Below are positions 1 to 8,211 of a stretch of DNA of 64,000 bases, one piece after another (positions within the stretch are counted from its first letter, which is position 1; each line of letters starts with the position of its first letter). A program made the position numbers and the translations under genes. This stretch comes from Thiocystis minor (lineage in GTDB: Bacteria; Pseudomonadota; Gammaproteobacteria; Chromatiales; Chromatiaceae): positions 35,223-99,222 of the forward strand of contig NZ_NHSQ01000065.1 in NCBI RefSeq assembly GCF_016653465.1, written 5' to 3'. The notes beneath the pieces were generated by a model, which ran no database searches, had not been told where the DNA came from, and saw only the letters and a program-made list of their open reading frames with translations.

Positions 1-1112
1 AGCAGCGATTCGGCGGCGGGATTCCACTGGACGGTCTTGCCCGATTGGCTGAAACGCACCGCCATCGGAGCGCTGACCGCCGTCGGCGCTGGCGTCCGAC
101 GCTTGGTCAAGGAGGCGGGACCGAAGGCTTCATAGTGGATGTCCTCGGGCGCGACGCCCGACGCCTCCAGCGCGGGCACCAACATCTCCATCATGGGCGG
201 CGGGCCACAGACGTAGAACTCATAACGCCCGAAATGGAGTGTCCGCTGGAGTAGCTGGATATCGAGCCAGCCCTGGTGCTGGTAGTCGACGCCGGGGATA
301 TCTTCCTCGGAAGGCTCCGCGTAGCAGACCTGGAGACGAAACTCCGGATGCGAATCGCACAGGCTTTCCAGGTGTTCCTTCATGATGTGCTCGCCCCGGT
401 TGCGCACCCCATAGAAGAGCCAGACCTCGCGCGGATCGGCCCAATGGGCCAGCGTGTTCAGAATACTGAGCAGCGGCGTGATGCCGATGCCGCCGGCGAT
501 CAGCACGATCGGCAGTTCCCCGTCCTCGTTCAGGTGAAAATGCCCCGAGGGTGCCCGGACCGAGAGGCGCGAGCCTTCCTGGATGCGGTCGTGGAAGTGG
601 TTTGAGGCGATCCCCGGAGGAACATCGGACTTGCCGGGTGGCGCCGGAACCCGTTTGATCGATACTCGGTAGTGAGTGGCGCGCGGACGATCCGAGAGCG
701 AATAGCAACGCACCACGCTTTTCGCCGCGCCGCCAGCGGAATTCGGCACGTCCAGCTTGAAGGTCAGGTATTGACCCGGCCGGTAGAGCGGGAGCGGCGC
801 GCCATCGGCGGGGACCAGAGAGAAGGAACAGACGCTGGCGTTACCATCTTCGATCACCCGGCGCTGGACCACGAAATCCCGCTCGCCCGACCAGGCCGGC
901 GCCGGCGCTCCGGTCAAGGCCGGTGTGGGCAAGGCGTCGAAGGTCTGGTCGGCGGCCGTGCCGGCTTTTGGATCCAGCGCGCCAACCTCGGCCCCTTGCC
1001 GTTCCAGCGCGCGGTATCTGGCGCGTTGGCGAGACAGCACCCAGGCCACGAACCCGACGATCTGGCCCAGGATCAAGGTGCCGATCAGGAGTGTAAAGGT
1101 CGTGGTGCTCAT
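1..1112 (-). CDS. Membrane-anchored flavin/NAD(P)H oxidoreductase, C-terminal end outside the window
   Basis: Probable electron-transfer reductase of the ferredoxin-NADP reductase superfamily. About 370 codons are visible and the frame stays open to the window edge, so the gene is partial. One N-terminal membrane segment lies at about residues 7-27. The FAD-binding part has RPGQYLTFKL (about 111-120) and RCYSLSDRP (about 135-143), the RxYS flavin signature. The NAD part has IAGGIGITPL (about 205-214) and YVCGPPPMM. After a linker, the last visible residues (MAVRFSQSGKTVQWNP) look like the start of a plant-type 2Fe-2S domain. There is no globin domain, so it is not a full flavohemoglobin. It lies 68 bp downstream of the diheme cytochrome gene on the same strand and could reduce, or be reduced by, that cytochrome; this partnership is inferred. 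Confidence 0.8.
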   Translation of the reverse strand, partial: MSTTTFTLLIGTLILGQIVGFVAWVLSRQRARYRALERQGAEVGALDPKAGTAADQTFDALPTPALTGAPAPAWSGERDFVVQRRVIEDGNASVCSFSLVPADGAPLPLYRPGQYLTFKLDVPNSAGGAAKSVVRCYSLSDRPRATHYRVSIKRVPAPPGKSDVPPGIASNHFHDRIQEGSRLSVRAPSGHFHLNEDGELPIVLIAGGIGITPLLSILNTLAHWADPREVWLFYGVRNRGEHIMKEHLESLCDSHPEFRLQVCYAEPSEEDIPGVDYQHQGWLDIQLLQRTLHFGRYEFYVCGPPPMMEMLVPALEASGVAPEDIHYEAFGPASLTKRRTPAPTAVSAPMAVRFSQSGKTVQWNPAAESL

Positions 1113-1180
1113 GGTGTCTGTCCTGTTCGATGAGTGCGTCGGATGGGCAAGGCGCGGCGTGCCCGTCGTCCAAGGTCGCA

Positions 1181-1789
1181 TCAATCCTCCCAGCGGCCGT
1201 GGCCGGGGATGCTAACCTGATGCTCGTTATAGACGCCGTCCGCCGCCCCGCGATGGCAGGTGTTGCACTGGCTGAAACTGCCGACCTCGGGATTGCCGGT
1301 GACCAGTCGCGCCGGGATTTCGTCATGCTGACGCACGAAATAGCGGGTTTCGGTGATGCGCGGCAGGACAGCGCCCTGGCGGGAGCCCTTGGCGCCCGAC
1401 GCGACGGCAAAGGCGCGAGCGCGTGTCTGTTCGGCCTGATCCGCGGCATTGGCGATCAGATAGGCGCCGATCTCCTGGCTGAGATCGTCCGTCAGCGAGG
1501 CGTCATCGCCGTAATGGTTGCCGAGCGCCGCGGGATCCATGACCCGCGCCCAGGCATCCGCCGGGAGCAGGCCAGGCTGATAGGCCAGGTGGCAGGAGCC
1601 GCATTCCTGGCCGTAGGTGGCATTGGTCACCGGGGCCACGTCGGCGCCGGATGTCACCCAACCGCCGCGTTCGCCACGCTTGCCATGCCGATCATCGTCA
1701 TCGTCGTCATCGCTGAAGGCGACGCCGACGGCACCCAGGCCGAGCAGGCTGGCGGCCAGAATCACAAGGATTCGCTTGGGATGGTTCAT
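1181..1789 (-). CDS. dhc: Diheme cytochrome c (DHC family)
   Basis: Periplasmic electron-transfer protein of 202 residues. It starts with a signal peptide (MNHPKRILVILAASLLGLGA, cleavage near residue 25), followed by a run of seven aspartates encoded by a GAT/GAC tract. Two c-type heme sites are visible: CGSCH at about residues 62-66 and CNTCH near residue 175. In the known DHC/SHP systems of Rhodobacter and Shewanella, DHC passes electrons to the heme protein SHP. The gene lies 17 bp downstream of the SHP-type gene, which supports that pairing. The poly-Asp stretch just after the signal peptide is unusual and might be a metal-binding or charged linker segment. Confidence 0.85.
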   Translation of the reverse strand: MNHPKRILVILAASLLGLGAVGVAFSDDDDDDDRHGKRGERGGWVTSGADVAPVTNATYGQECGSCHLAYQPGLLPADAWARVMDPAALGNHYGDDASLTDDLSQEIGAYLIANAADQAEQTRARAFAVASGAKGSRQGAVLPRITETRYFVRQHDEIPARLVTGNPEVGSFSQCNTCHRGAADGVYNEHQVSIPGHGRWED

Positions 1790-1806
1790 GGGTCAGATCT
1801 CCGGGA

Positions 1807-2163
1807 TCACTGAGTTTTGATGTAGGCGACGAAATCAGCCTTTTCGGTGGTCGTGCATTCGCGGCCCATCGTCCAGCGACAGTTGCGCAGCAGCCACTTC
1901 TCGATTTTGGCCTGATCGGTCAGCCGCTTCGGATTGACCGACGGTGCCAGCGGCTCGATCGTCTTGCCGGTGTTGGCCTGACGGCCCGACTGGGTCAGAT
2001 CGCGGCCATGACAGGTCGCGCAACTGCGCGCCGCCGAGTCATCCGATGCTGGATATTCCTTGGTCCAACCCGCCTTGCCGGCCGCCGCATCCGCGGCGAG
2101 CAGGGGCGTTGAGAGTGTCAGTGCGCCCGTGGTGACCAGAACGATTGCAAGCGGTGATGTCAT
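1807..2163 (-). CDS. shp: SHP-type monoheme cytochrome c (DUF1924)
   Basis: Small periplasmic cytochrome of 118 residues with a cleavable signal peptide ending near residue 24 (STPLLAADA). It has a single heme site, CATCHGRDL, in the middle. Length, heme position and a C-terminal MGRECTTTEKADF segment fit the SHP/DUF1924 family, whose characterised members are high-spin c hemes able to bind small ligands such as O2 and NO. It is followed at once by the diheme cytochrome gene. The start is supported by the GGAGAGAAG ribosome site (minus strand) just upstream. The gene has its own copy of the promoter module found before the cytochrome b gene at 7.7 kb. Confidence 0.8.
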   Translation of the reverse strand: MTSPLAIVLVTTGALTLSTPLLAADAAAGKAGWTKEYPASDDSAARSCATCHGRDLTQSGRQANTGKTIEPLAPSVNPKRLTDQAKIEKWLLRNCRWTMGRECTTTEKADFVAYIKTQ

Positions 2164-2197
2164 GAGTCTTCTCTCCGTTTAAAGGCGGTGCGTCTGG

Positions 2198-2282
2198 CGG
2201 TCGCGATGGACCGCGAACCTGGGCGCAGATTACGGGGGGAAGGCTGACAAAACGCTGTCGGTCATGGTCAGTGATCGGTCAG
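2198..2282 (-). promoter_or_regulatory. Promoter/operator module of shp, paralogous to the one before cytochrome b
   Basis: This 85-bp block aligns without gaps to 7754-7838 at 64 of 85 positions and sits at nearly the same distance (34 versus 33 nt) from the start codon. On the minus strand it carries CTGACCGATCACTGAC, a tandem CTGAC repeat with 11-bp spacing, then a second half with ACAGCG and GTCAGC, then a -10-like TAATCT. Tandem 11-bp repeats are the usual target of OmpR/PhoB-type regulators such as the one encoded at 8.2 kb. That regulator binding here is inference. Confidence 0.65.
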
Positions 2283-2564
2283 GGGGTCGACAGAACCAGA
2301 AGGAAACAACCGAGACGCCGAGCGGTCCTTCGGGTTAACCTTCCACCCGGTCAGGAATGCCGATGTGGTGGCACAAGATCGCGTGCCCCTTTCCACCGAT
2401 GGCGGCTGGGCCATGCAATGGAACAGCGTCAACCCATCTCCCGCCACGTTCCACTGACCAGACGCGCGCTGTCGATGCTCAGCGCCTTCGCCATGCAAGG
2501 CCCGATCGCTTCGCTGAGGCGAAGACAAAACCCGCTTGAATCACTCACACCGAGGACACTGCCA
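2283..2564. other. Intergenic leader before the Cache gene, no gene seen
   Basis: Roughly 280 bp between the shp promoter module and the Cache-protein gene. Open frames that cross it have no recognisable protein. A small stem (TTCGC, loop TGAG, GCGAA) lies at about 2511-2524. I see no clear -35/-10 pair, though the promoter for the Cache-chemoreceptor operon should lie here. Confidence 0.4.
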
Positions 2565-3029
2565 ATGAAGACGAACTGGTTACGTCATGCACTCGTATTC
2601 TTCCTCTCCGCTGGTCTCGCCCTGTCGTTCTCCGCGCTGGCGGAGGACGGACCTGATGCCGCCAAGGCGCTGGTGGAGAAGGTCGCGGCCTTTTATCAGG
2701 CAAACGGCAAAGCAGCGACCATCGAGACACTCAACCAGGCCGATGGCCCGTTCTCCCAGGGATCGCTCTATGCGTTTGCCTACGATCTGACCGGCACCAT
2801 GGTCGCCCACCCGAAAAACCCCAAGCTGGTCGGTAAGAACCTGATCGATGTGCCGGATGCCGACGGTAAATTTTTTCGCAAGGAGATCATCGAAACCGCC
2901 CAGACCAAAGGCGAAGGCTGGGTCGACTATCTGTATAAAGACCCGACGACCAGTCAGCTCGAACCCAAGACCACCTACCTGAAACGACTGGACGACATCG
3001 TCGTGTGCGCCGGCACCTATCGGAAATAA
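2565..3029 (+). CDS. Secreted single-Cache-domain protein
   Basis: Small exported sensor-type protein of 154 residues. A clear signal peptide ([20 protein letters not shown] to about residue 27, cut near ALA-ED) is followed by a single Cache-type fold with the family hallmarks [28 protein letters not shown] and [10 protein letters not shown]. There is no transmembrane anchor or output domain, so it should act free in the periplasm as a ligand binder. The start at this ATG is chosen because it creates the signal peptide; longer frames upstream do not. It ends 5 bp before the chemoreceptor gene, so the two are almost certainly co-transcribed and may work together. Confidence 0.85.
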   Translation: MKTNWLRHALVFFLSAGLALSFSALAEDGPDAAKALVEKVAAFYQANGKAATIETLNQADGPFSQGSLYAFAYDLTGTMVAHPKNPKLVGKNLIDVPDADGKFFRKEIIETAQTKGEGWVDYLYKDPTTSQLEPKTTYLKRLDDIVVCAGTYRK

Positions 3030-3034
3030 CCTGT

Positions 3035-5422
3035 ATGCGATCCTCGACCTTCCGGCAGCAACTCTGGTTCATGGTCCTGGTGGTCATGGTGCTGTTGTTG
3101 ACCTTGGCGGTTTCCGGATGGTGGGGGATCCATCGCGTCCGTCAGAATCTGGATCACCTCTACTCGCAAAGCGTGGTTCCCGCCGAAAGCCTGATGCGCA
3201 CCCTGGATGTGATGCACCGTATCCGCACCCAGGCCCTGTTCGCCGTGACCGAGGAGACGGACGCCGCCGCGGGCGCCGCCTTGGCCGCGCTCTCCGAACT
3301 GGATCAGGCCCTCGCCACGCACTGGCAAACCGTCAACAGCCGTTTCGACGATCCCGATCTGCGCGCGGCGGGGAATCGTTTCGAGCAGAACTGGGCCGCT
3401 TACGTCAAGGCGCGCGATCAGTCGGTCCTGATGATCGAGGTCGGCGATCTGAGTTCCGCCCTGCACAACATGAAGTTCAACGCCGGGAAGCAATTCCAGC
3501 AGGCCGACGAGAGCCTCCAGACCATCATCCGTCGCCAGGGAGAACTGGCCAGTTCCTACCAGCAAGCGGCGAATCGTATCCAGGAGTGGTCCGAGCGCGG
3601 GGTGATCGCGATGGCCCTCATCGGCCTGGCGGTCTTTGCCTTGGTCGCCCTCGGACTGTTTCGCGGGATGGCGCGTCAACTCGGCGGCGAGCCCGCGTTG
3701 GCCGCGCGGATTGCCCGCCTGATCGCCGATGGCAGGCTCGACAACGAGATCCCGTTGAAGCAAGGAGACACGGGCAGCCTGCTGGCCTCGATGAAGGACA
3801 TGCAGCAACAGTTGCATGATCGTCTCGGCGCCGAACGGCAAGTCTCGGCCGAGAGCCTGCGCATCCGCCATGCCCTGAATAAAGTGACCCTCCCGGTGAC
3901 GGTCTCGGATGAACACAACACACTGGTTTACATCAACGATGCGGCCCGAGCCCTCTGGCAAGGCATGTCCGTCGAGATCGCGCACCGACAACCCGGCTTC
4001 GATGTCAACCAATTGATCGGAAGCAGCCTTGCCAACTACTTCGAGGATGAGGAAACGCGCGCGGCCTACCGCGCCGAACTGTCGGGTGCGCGCACGCTCG
4101 ATACGCTTCTGGGCGGGCGAACGCTGAGACTCACGGCCAGCCCGGTGCGGGATGAGGCAGGCGCCTACCAAGGACGCGTAACCCATTGGCAGGATCGCAC
4201 CCTCGAAGTGGAGATTGAACGAGAGATCGCCGACATCCTTGGCGCGGTGGCCAGCGGCGACTTGACCCGCCGGATCGAGGTCGCGGGCAAGGAGGGCTTC
4301 TTCCTGCAACTCGCCGAGGGATTGAATCGATTGATGGCGATCGTCGCGAGCAGTCTGACCGACGTGGTGGCAGTGCTGAACGCGATCGCCCGCGGCGACC
4401 TGACCCAGACCATCGACGCTCAGTACGAAGGGATCTTTGGCCAGCTTAAAGATGACACCAATGCGACGGTCGCCCGCTTACAGGAGGTCGTCGGACGGAT
4501 CCTGGAGGCATCCGAGACCATCGGCAGCGCCGCCAACGAGATCGCGGCCGGGAATTCCGATCTCTCGGGACGCACCGAGGAGCAGGCCGCGAGCCTGGAG
4601 GAGACAGCCAGTTCGATGGAGCGGCTCAATGCCACGGTCAAGCAGAACGCCCAGAACGCCGATCAGGCCAATCGACTGGCGCAGGAGGCCAATGCTCTCG
4701 TGACCCGTGGCGGGGAGATGGTGCAACAGGTCGTGGGCACCATGGGCGCGATCCAGGAATCCAGCCGGCGCATCGCCGACATCATCGGCGTGATCGACGG
4801 AATCGCCTTTCAGACCAACATCCTCGCGCTCAACGCCGCCGTGGAAGCGGCTCGGGCCGGCGAACAGGGGCGCGGCTTCGCCGTGGTCGCTACCGAGGTT
4901 CGCAATCTGGCGGCGCGCAGCGCCCAGGCGGCCAAGGAGATCAAGGGGCTCATCGCCGACTCAACCGCCAAGGTCGATGGCGGGGCGCAACTGGCCAGCC
5001 AGGCCGGTGGCACCATGGAGGAGATCATCGTCGGGTTCCGGCAGGTTGCGACCTTGGTCGATGGGATCACCCACGCCTCGCGCGAGCAACATTCCGGCAT
5101 CGAACAGGTGACCAAGACTGTCGCCCAGATTGACGAGGTGACCCAGCAGAATGCGGCCCTGGTGGAAGAGGCCGCGGCGGCGGCCGAGAGTTTGGAAGAC
5201 CAGACGCGGGTGCTGATTCAGGCGGTGGCCATGTTCAGGCTGGCGGGATCAGGCGTCGTCAAGCCGCACGGCACGTCTCAACTGTCCACAGGCGCCCACC
5301 TCGCTTCGCCGCCAACCCGAGGCAATCCGGTGACGTCTGAAAAGACCAACCGCGCGTCCATCCAGAAGGACAAGCCCATTGCATCGCTGGCTGGCGACGA
5401 CGACCAATGGACAGAGTTTTAA
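3035..5422 (+). CDS. Methyl-accepting chemotaxis protein with internal PAS-like segment
   Basis: Chemoreceptor of 795 residues. TM1 lies at about 10-30, followed by a helical periplasmic part resembling a four-helix-bundle sensor. TM2 is at about 189-212, then a HAMP domain, a PAS-like segment ([18 protein letters not shown] onward, about 290-400), a second HAMP region ([13 protein letters not shown]) and the MCP signalling hairpin with the tip [20 protein letters not shown]. The last residues, QWTEF, match the x-W-x-x-F pentapeptide that tethers CheR and CheB, so adaptation enzymes are expected elsewhere. The start is placed 5 bp after the Cache gene. The signal is probably read from the Cache protein, the periplasmic bundle or the cytoplasmic PAS; which one cannot be told from sequence. 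Confidence 0.92.
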   Translation: MRSSTFRQQLWFMVLVVMVLLLTLAVSGWWGIHRVRQNLDHLYSQSVVPAESLMRTLDVMHRIRTQALFAVTEETDAAAGAALAALSELDQALATHWQTVNSRFDDPDLRAAGNRFEQNWAAYVKARDQSVLMIEVGDLSSALHNMKFNAGKQFQQADESLQTIIRRQGELASSYQQAANRIQEWSERGVIAMALIGLAVFALVALGLFRGMARQLGGEPALAARIARLIADGRLDNEIPLKQGDTGSLLASMKDMQQQLHDRLGAERQVSAESLRIRHALNKVTLPVTVSDEHNTLVYINDAARALWQGMSVEIAHRQPGFDVNQLIGSSLANYFEDEETRAAYRAELSGARTLDTLLGGRTLRLTASPVRDEAGAYQGRVTHWQDRTLEVEIEREIADILGAVASGDLTRRIEVAGKEGFFLQLAEGLNRLMAIVASSLTDVVAVLNAIARGDLTQTIDAQYEGIFGQLKDDTNATVARLQEVVGRILEASETIGSAANEIAAGNSDLSGRTEEQAASLEETASSMERLNATVKQNAQNADQANRLAQEANALVTRGGEMVQQVVGTMGAIQESSRRIADIIGVIDGIAFQTNILALNAAVEAARAGEQGRGFAVVATEVRNLAARSAQAAKEIKGLIADSTAKVDGGAQLASQAGGTMEEIIVGFRQVATLVDGITHASREQHSGIEQVTKTVAQIDEVTQQNAALVEEAAAAAESLEDQTRVLIQAVAMFRLAGSGVVKPHGTSQLSTGAHLASPPTRGNPVTSEKTNRASIQKDKPIASLAGDDDQWTEF

Positions 5423-5445
5423 CCCATGTCATCGTTAAACTAAAC

Positions 5446-5517
5446 AACCACCGGGCTAAAGCCGGTGGTTTGAGTAACGGACTGAAAGTCCGGATATGCG
5501 TCGACTAAACGACGCAT
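5446..5517. repeat. Three-hairpin ladder with CTRAA loops
   Basis: Three perfect stems follow one another. The first is AACCACCGG/CCGGTGGTT with loop GCTAAAG. The second is CGGACT/AGTCCG with loop GAA. The third is ATGCGTCG/CGACGCAT with loop ACTAAA. Each apex reads CTAAA or CTGAA. There is no T-tract, so it is not a standard terminator. Ladders of this kind are found at IS200/IS605-type element ends and in their guide-RNA segments, but no transposase or TnpB/IscB gene is nearby. Confidence 0.6.
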
Positions 5518-5553
5518 CGTGATGGCTCGACCTTGAATTCGCTGGAGGGATCT

Positions 5554-5570
5554 GGCATCAAAATGATGCC
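5554..5570. repeat. Small hairpin downstream of the ladder
   Basis: A stem GGCATC/GATGCC with loop AAAAT. It may belong to the same structured element as the three hairpins about 40 bp upstream. The rest of the space up to the YchJ gene shows no gene. Confidence 0.35.
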
Positions 5571-5712
5571 CCAAGCTGGGTATTTCCGGTGCGATGCCGT
5601 CCTTTGTTTATGCGGTTAATGTGGGATGGCGCATCTTTACTGGGTGGCGAGCTTCAGGTTAAAACGCTGGAGCGCCATTCGCTGATAGTGATCGATCAGG
5701 GTAGGGTGATGT

Positions 5713-6195
5713 ATGTCTGTCTGTGTCTGCGGTTCCGGTGGTGAATTCGATGATTGCTGCGCGCCGATTCTGGCCGGTCAACCAGCGCCGACGGCGGAAG
5801 CCTTGATGCGCTCGCGCTACGCGGCCTATGTGGTCGGCAATCTGGATCACCTTGAACGCACGAACATGCCCGAGGCGCGTGAGACGTTCAACCGCCTCGA
5901 CGCCGAGCGCATTGTCGAAGAAACGACCTGGCTAGGGTTAGAAGTCCGCCGCATCATCGCTGGCGGTGTTGACGATCCGACCGGCCAGGTGGAATTCGTG
6001 TTCCGCTATCGCCAGCAGGGACGGACATTGATGCAACACGAATTAGCGCAATTCTGCCGCGAGAATGGGGCCTGGCGGTATCAGAGCAGTGAAATCAATC
6101 CGAAATCGCCTCCAGTGCACGTCTCAAAAGTCGGCCGTAACGACCTCTGTGCGTGCGGATCTGGCAAGAAATCCAAAAAATGCTGCGGGGTCTGA
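5713..6195 (+). CDS. ychJ: YchJ family protein with two SEC-C-like metal motifs
   Basis: Protein of 160 residues of the YchJ/UPF0225 family. The N-terminus has [13 protein letters not shown] and the C-terminus has [13 protein letters not shown]; both are the C-x-C...CC zinc-binding form also found at the end of SecA. The middle ([20 protein letters not shown], then [18 protein letters not shown]) is the NTF2-like core of the family. The biochemical role is not known. Its stop codon lies 4 bp before the likely GTG start of the next gene, so the two form a small operon. Confidence 0.88.
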   Translation: MSVCVCGSGGEFDDCCAPILAGQPAPTAEALMRSRYAAYVVGNLDHLERTNMPEARETFNRLDAERIVEETTWLGLEVRRIIAGGVDDPTGQVEFVFRYRQQGRTLMQHELAQFCRENGAWRYQSSEINPKSPPVHVSKVGRNDLCACGSGKKSKKCCGV

Positions 6196-6199
6196 TGCG

Positions 6200-6994
6200 G
6201 TGGGCGTCAGACGCCACGCCAAGCCGGCCACGCCCACGCACCACTTCGCCTGCACCGCGTGCGGCAAGTGCTGTTATGGATGGCTGCCACTGACGCTCGC
6301 GGATGCCTTGACGCAGGCTGGACGCTTTCCGCTGGCCATGGTCTGGACGCCGGTTCCCCAGACCAGTCGTGCGTTTGATTTGACCGCGCAATTGGGCACG
6401 ACCGTCCAGCTTGCCAAACGCAAGCGGGTTGCCGTCTTGATCGCGCCGACCGCCTATCTTCCTCCGTCTTTTCCCTGTCCGGCGTTGTCGGCGGAGAATC
6501 GATGCGTCATCCATGCCGAGAAGCCGCTGCGGTGTCGTTCCATGCCCTTCTATCCCTATCGTCGGGCGGCGGATCAGGCGGATATGCTCGTTCCGCGAAC
6601 GGGGTGGGTTTGCGATACTTCTGCCAGTGCGCCAGTGGTCTATCGGAACAGGGGCATCGTCGATCGTACGGATTTCGATCGCGAACGCGCGGCCCTTCTC
6701 GCGCAAGCCCCGATTTTACGTGCTTACGCCGACACCACACTGCAACACTATCCTGAAGTGATGGGCCGTTTGCAGCAAGCGGCGCAGAACCCCGCGACGG
6801 GACGCTTTGTCGTCGGTTTCTGGTCCTTTCTGCGCCAGCATCGGAGTGAGGATCTCGTCACGTTCGCCAAGGCACAACATCCAGTGCTCATTGAATTTTC
6901 AGACCGGACCGCAGATCTGCCAACGCTTGCTGAGTATCGCCGCTACTATCAGGACGCCGCAGCGGAACTGGCTTGGTTCGCGCAACGCGCGTAA
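6200..6994 (+). CDS. YkgJ family cysteine-cluster protein
   Basis: Protein of 264 residues with the signature CTACGKCCYGWLPLT close to the N-terminus and further cysteines in PCPAL, RCVIH, LRCRSMPFYPYR and WVCD. The CxxCxxCC cluster defines the YkgJ family, annotated as putative zinc- or iron-binding proteins without a proven reaction. GTG at 6200 is chosen because it follows the ychJ stop directly and removes a run of low-complexity residues read through ychJ in another frame; the exact start is uncertain. A second YkgJ family gene is at 52.9 kb. Confidence 0.75.
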   Translation: MGVRRHAKPATPTHHFACTACGKCCYGWLPLTLADALTQAGRFPLAMVWTPVPQTSRAFDLTAQLGTTVQLAKRKRVAVLIAPTAYLPPSFPCPALSAENRCVIHAEKPLRCRSMPFYPYRRAADQADMLVPRTGWVCDTSASAPVVYRNRGIVDRTDFDRERAALLAQAPILRAYADTTLQHYPEVMGRLQQAAQNPATGRFVVGFWSFLRQHRSEDLVTFAKAQHPVLIEFSDRTADLPTLAEYRRYYQDAAAELAWFAQRA

Positions 6995-7093
6995 GGCTTG
7001 GCAGCGGTCCCTTAGCCTTTCGGTGACTGCTTTCATGAAGCCGGCGTGACCCCCGCTCAGGCCCCGCCGCAGTCATGACAAAGCTGGAGTTCA
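6995..7093. other. Junction behind cytochrome b with a leftover start signal
   Basis: On the minus strand the cytochrome b gene ends in GCGGAGAGAAGACTGATGAA, where its TGA overlaps an ATG preceded by a good ribosome site. The same GGAGAGAAGACT-ATG stands before shp at 2.16 kb. The frame that opens here runs 68 codons without resembling SHP or any protein I recognise. It looks like a remnant start left when the block between 2.3 and 7.0 kb came to lie inside the cytochrome cluster. Confidence 0.45.
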
Positions 7094-7720
7094 TCAGTCT
7101 TCTCTCCGCTTGAATCCGGTGATCATGGCGCCGATCAGGTTCTCCCGATGCGACAGGCTGGAAAAGGCCACGCCGGCCAAGTGAACGATCACCAAAGCGA
7201 GCGTGAAGTTGGCCAGGACTTCGTGGACTTCTTCCAGGCCCTCTCCCCAGGACTCAGGCATGCCGCTCATCAGTCCCGCCAACGGGCCGGCGAATTCCTG
7301 GGCGCCATAGAGCGCCATCCCGCTCAATCCGGTGGCCGTCACCGCCAGCAGTAGCAACAGAATCATGGCGCCACCGGCGGGGTTGTGGCCGAGATAGTGC
7401 TTGGCGCGAAAACGCAGAACGTCGGCCAGATAGGCGCGAATCTCGGCGGGTCCGCGCACGAAATCGCTGAACCGGGCATGCCGGGTGCCGATGACGCCCC
7501 AGACCAGACGGACGGCGATCAGCGTCAGCACCAGATAACCGGCCCAGACATGGACGCCGAGCAGGTCGTCCTCGACGATGAAGGCGGTCGCGAAACCGGC
7601 GGCGAGCGACCAGTGGAAGATCCGTACCAGCGGATCCCAGACGCGGACTTGCGTGCTGGCTTCGGGTGTGGCGGTCCCGAGTGAATCGGTCCCGGTCGGG
7701 ATTGCGGTTTGTGACGTCAT
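7094..7720 (-). CDS. Membrane cytochrome b (cytochrome b561 / hydrogenase b-type)
   Basis: Di-heme-type membrane cytochrome b of 208 residues. The hallmark VWDPLVRIFHWSLAAGFA holds the first heme-ligand histidine. Four hydrophobic helices follow; further ligand-like histidines are in GVHVWAGYLVL and LALVIVHLAGVAFSSL. The family receives electrons from c-type cytochromes or donates them to the quinone pool. In related bacteria the gene is grouped with shp and dhc; here they lie 5 kb further along on the same strand. Its upstream region shares the shp promoter module and is divergent from the PepSY-regulator operon, pointing to control by that two-component system. Confidence 0.85.
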   Translation of the reverse strand: MTSQTAIPTGTDSLGTATPEASTQVRVWDPLVRIFHWSLAAGFATAFIVEDDLLGVHVWAGYLVLTLIAVRLVWGVIGTRHARFSDFVRGPAEIRAYLADVLRFRAKHYLGHNPAGGAMILLLLLAVTATGLSGMALYGAQEFAGPLAGLMSGMPESWGEGLEEVHEVLANFTLALVIVHLAGVAFSSLSHRENLIGAMITGFKRRED

Positions 7721-7753
7721 CGGTTTGCTCCTCGATTGACTGTGTTGGTCAGT

Positions 7754-7838
7754 CGGTCGCGATCGGTCGCGACCTTGGGAGCAGACTAACGGGACGACGC
7801 TGACGGAACGCTGTGCGTCACTGTCAGCGAACGGTCAG
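7754..7838 (-). promoter_or_regulatory. Promoter/operator module of cytochrome b, shared with shp
   Basis: Ungapped 75% match to 2198-2282. On the minus strand it reads CTGACCGTTCGCTGACAG, with a second half carrying ACAGCG and GTCAGC, and TTAGTCT as a -10-like hexamer region. It lies between the divergent cytochrome b and PepSY genes, so the regulator could control both from here, including its own operon. Tandem CTGAC repeats at 11-bp spacing suit an OmpR/PhoB-type DNA-binding domain. Confidence 0.65.
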
Positions 7839-7863
7839 CCATAACCGGGGCATAATGCGCGGC

Positions 7864-8211
7864 ATGTCCCTCAAGCCGATCCATTGCCGCCTGCCCGTCG
7901 TCATGCTGGGCCTCCTGCTCTGCGCCCCCGCGCGGGCGGATCGTTTCGGCGACGGCGGTTCCCGTCGGCATGACCACGAGCATGCCCATCAGGCGCTGGC
8001 CCGGGGCGAGGTGCGCCCGCTCGCCGAGATCCTGGCGCGGGTCGCCACCGAGGCGCCGGGCGAGGTGGTCGATGTCGAATTCGAGCGCGAGAACTGGCGC
8101 GGGGCGAAACTCTGGGTCTACGAGCTTAAGATCATCGCCGCCGATGGCCGCCTGCTGGAGGTGCTGGTCGACGCCGCGACGGGCCGCATTCTGGAGGTCG
8201 AGCAAGACTGA
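7864..8211 (+). CDS. Secreted PepSY-domain protein
   Basis: Protein of 115 residues with a signal peptide (MSLKPIHCRLPVVMLGLLLC, cut near ARA) and one PepSY domain: ALARGEVRPLAEILARV, then DVEFERENWRGAKLWVYELKI and ILEVEQD. Such small PepSY proteins often stand directly before OmpR-type two-component systems and are thought to tune the sensor kinase from the periplasm. Histidines in RRHDHEHAHQ may bind metal or heme. The ATG used here gives the signal peptide; another in-frame ATG lies 9 bp upstream. Its TGA overlaps the ATG of the response regulator by one base. Confidence 0.85.
   Translation: MSLKPIHCRLPVVMLGLLLCAPARADRFGDGGSRRHDHEHAHQALARGEVRPLAEILARVATEAPGEVVDVEFERENWRGAKLWVYELKIIAADGRLLEVLVDAATGRILEVEQD

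Noticed and set aside
2365..2400. TGGCAC before the Cache gene as a sigma-54 promoter
   Set aside because: The GG element fits, but the expected TTGC at the -12 position is absent.
6888..7094. 68-codon minus-strand frame starting at the end of cytochrome b
   Set aside because: It has a good start signal but no protein similarity and runs into YkgJ coding sequence; treated as a leftover start.
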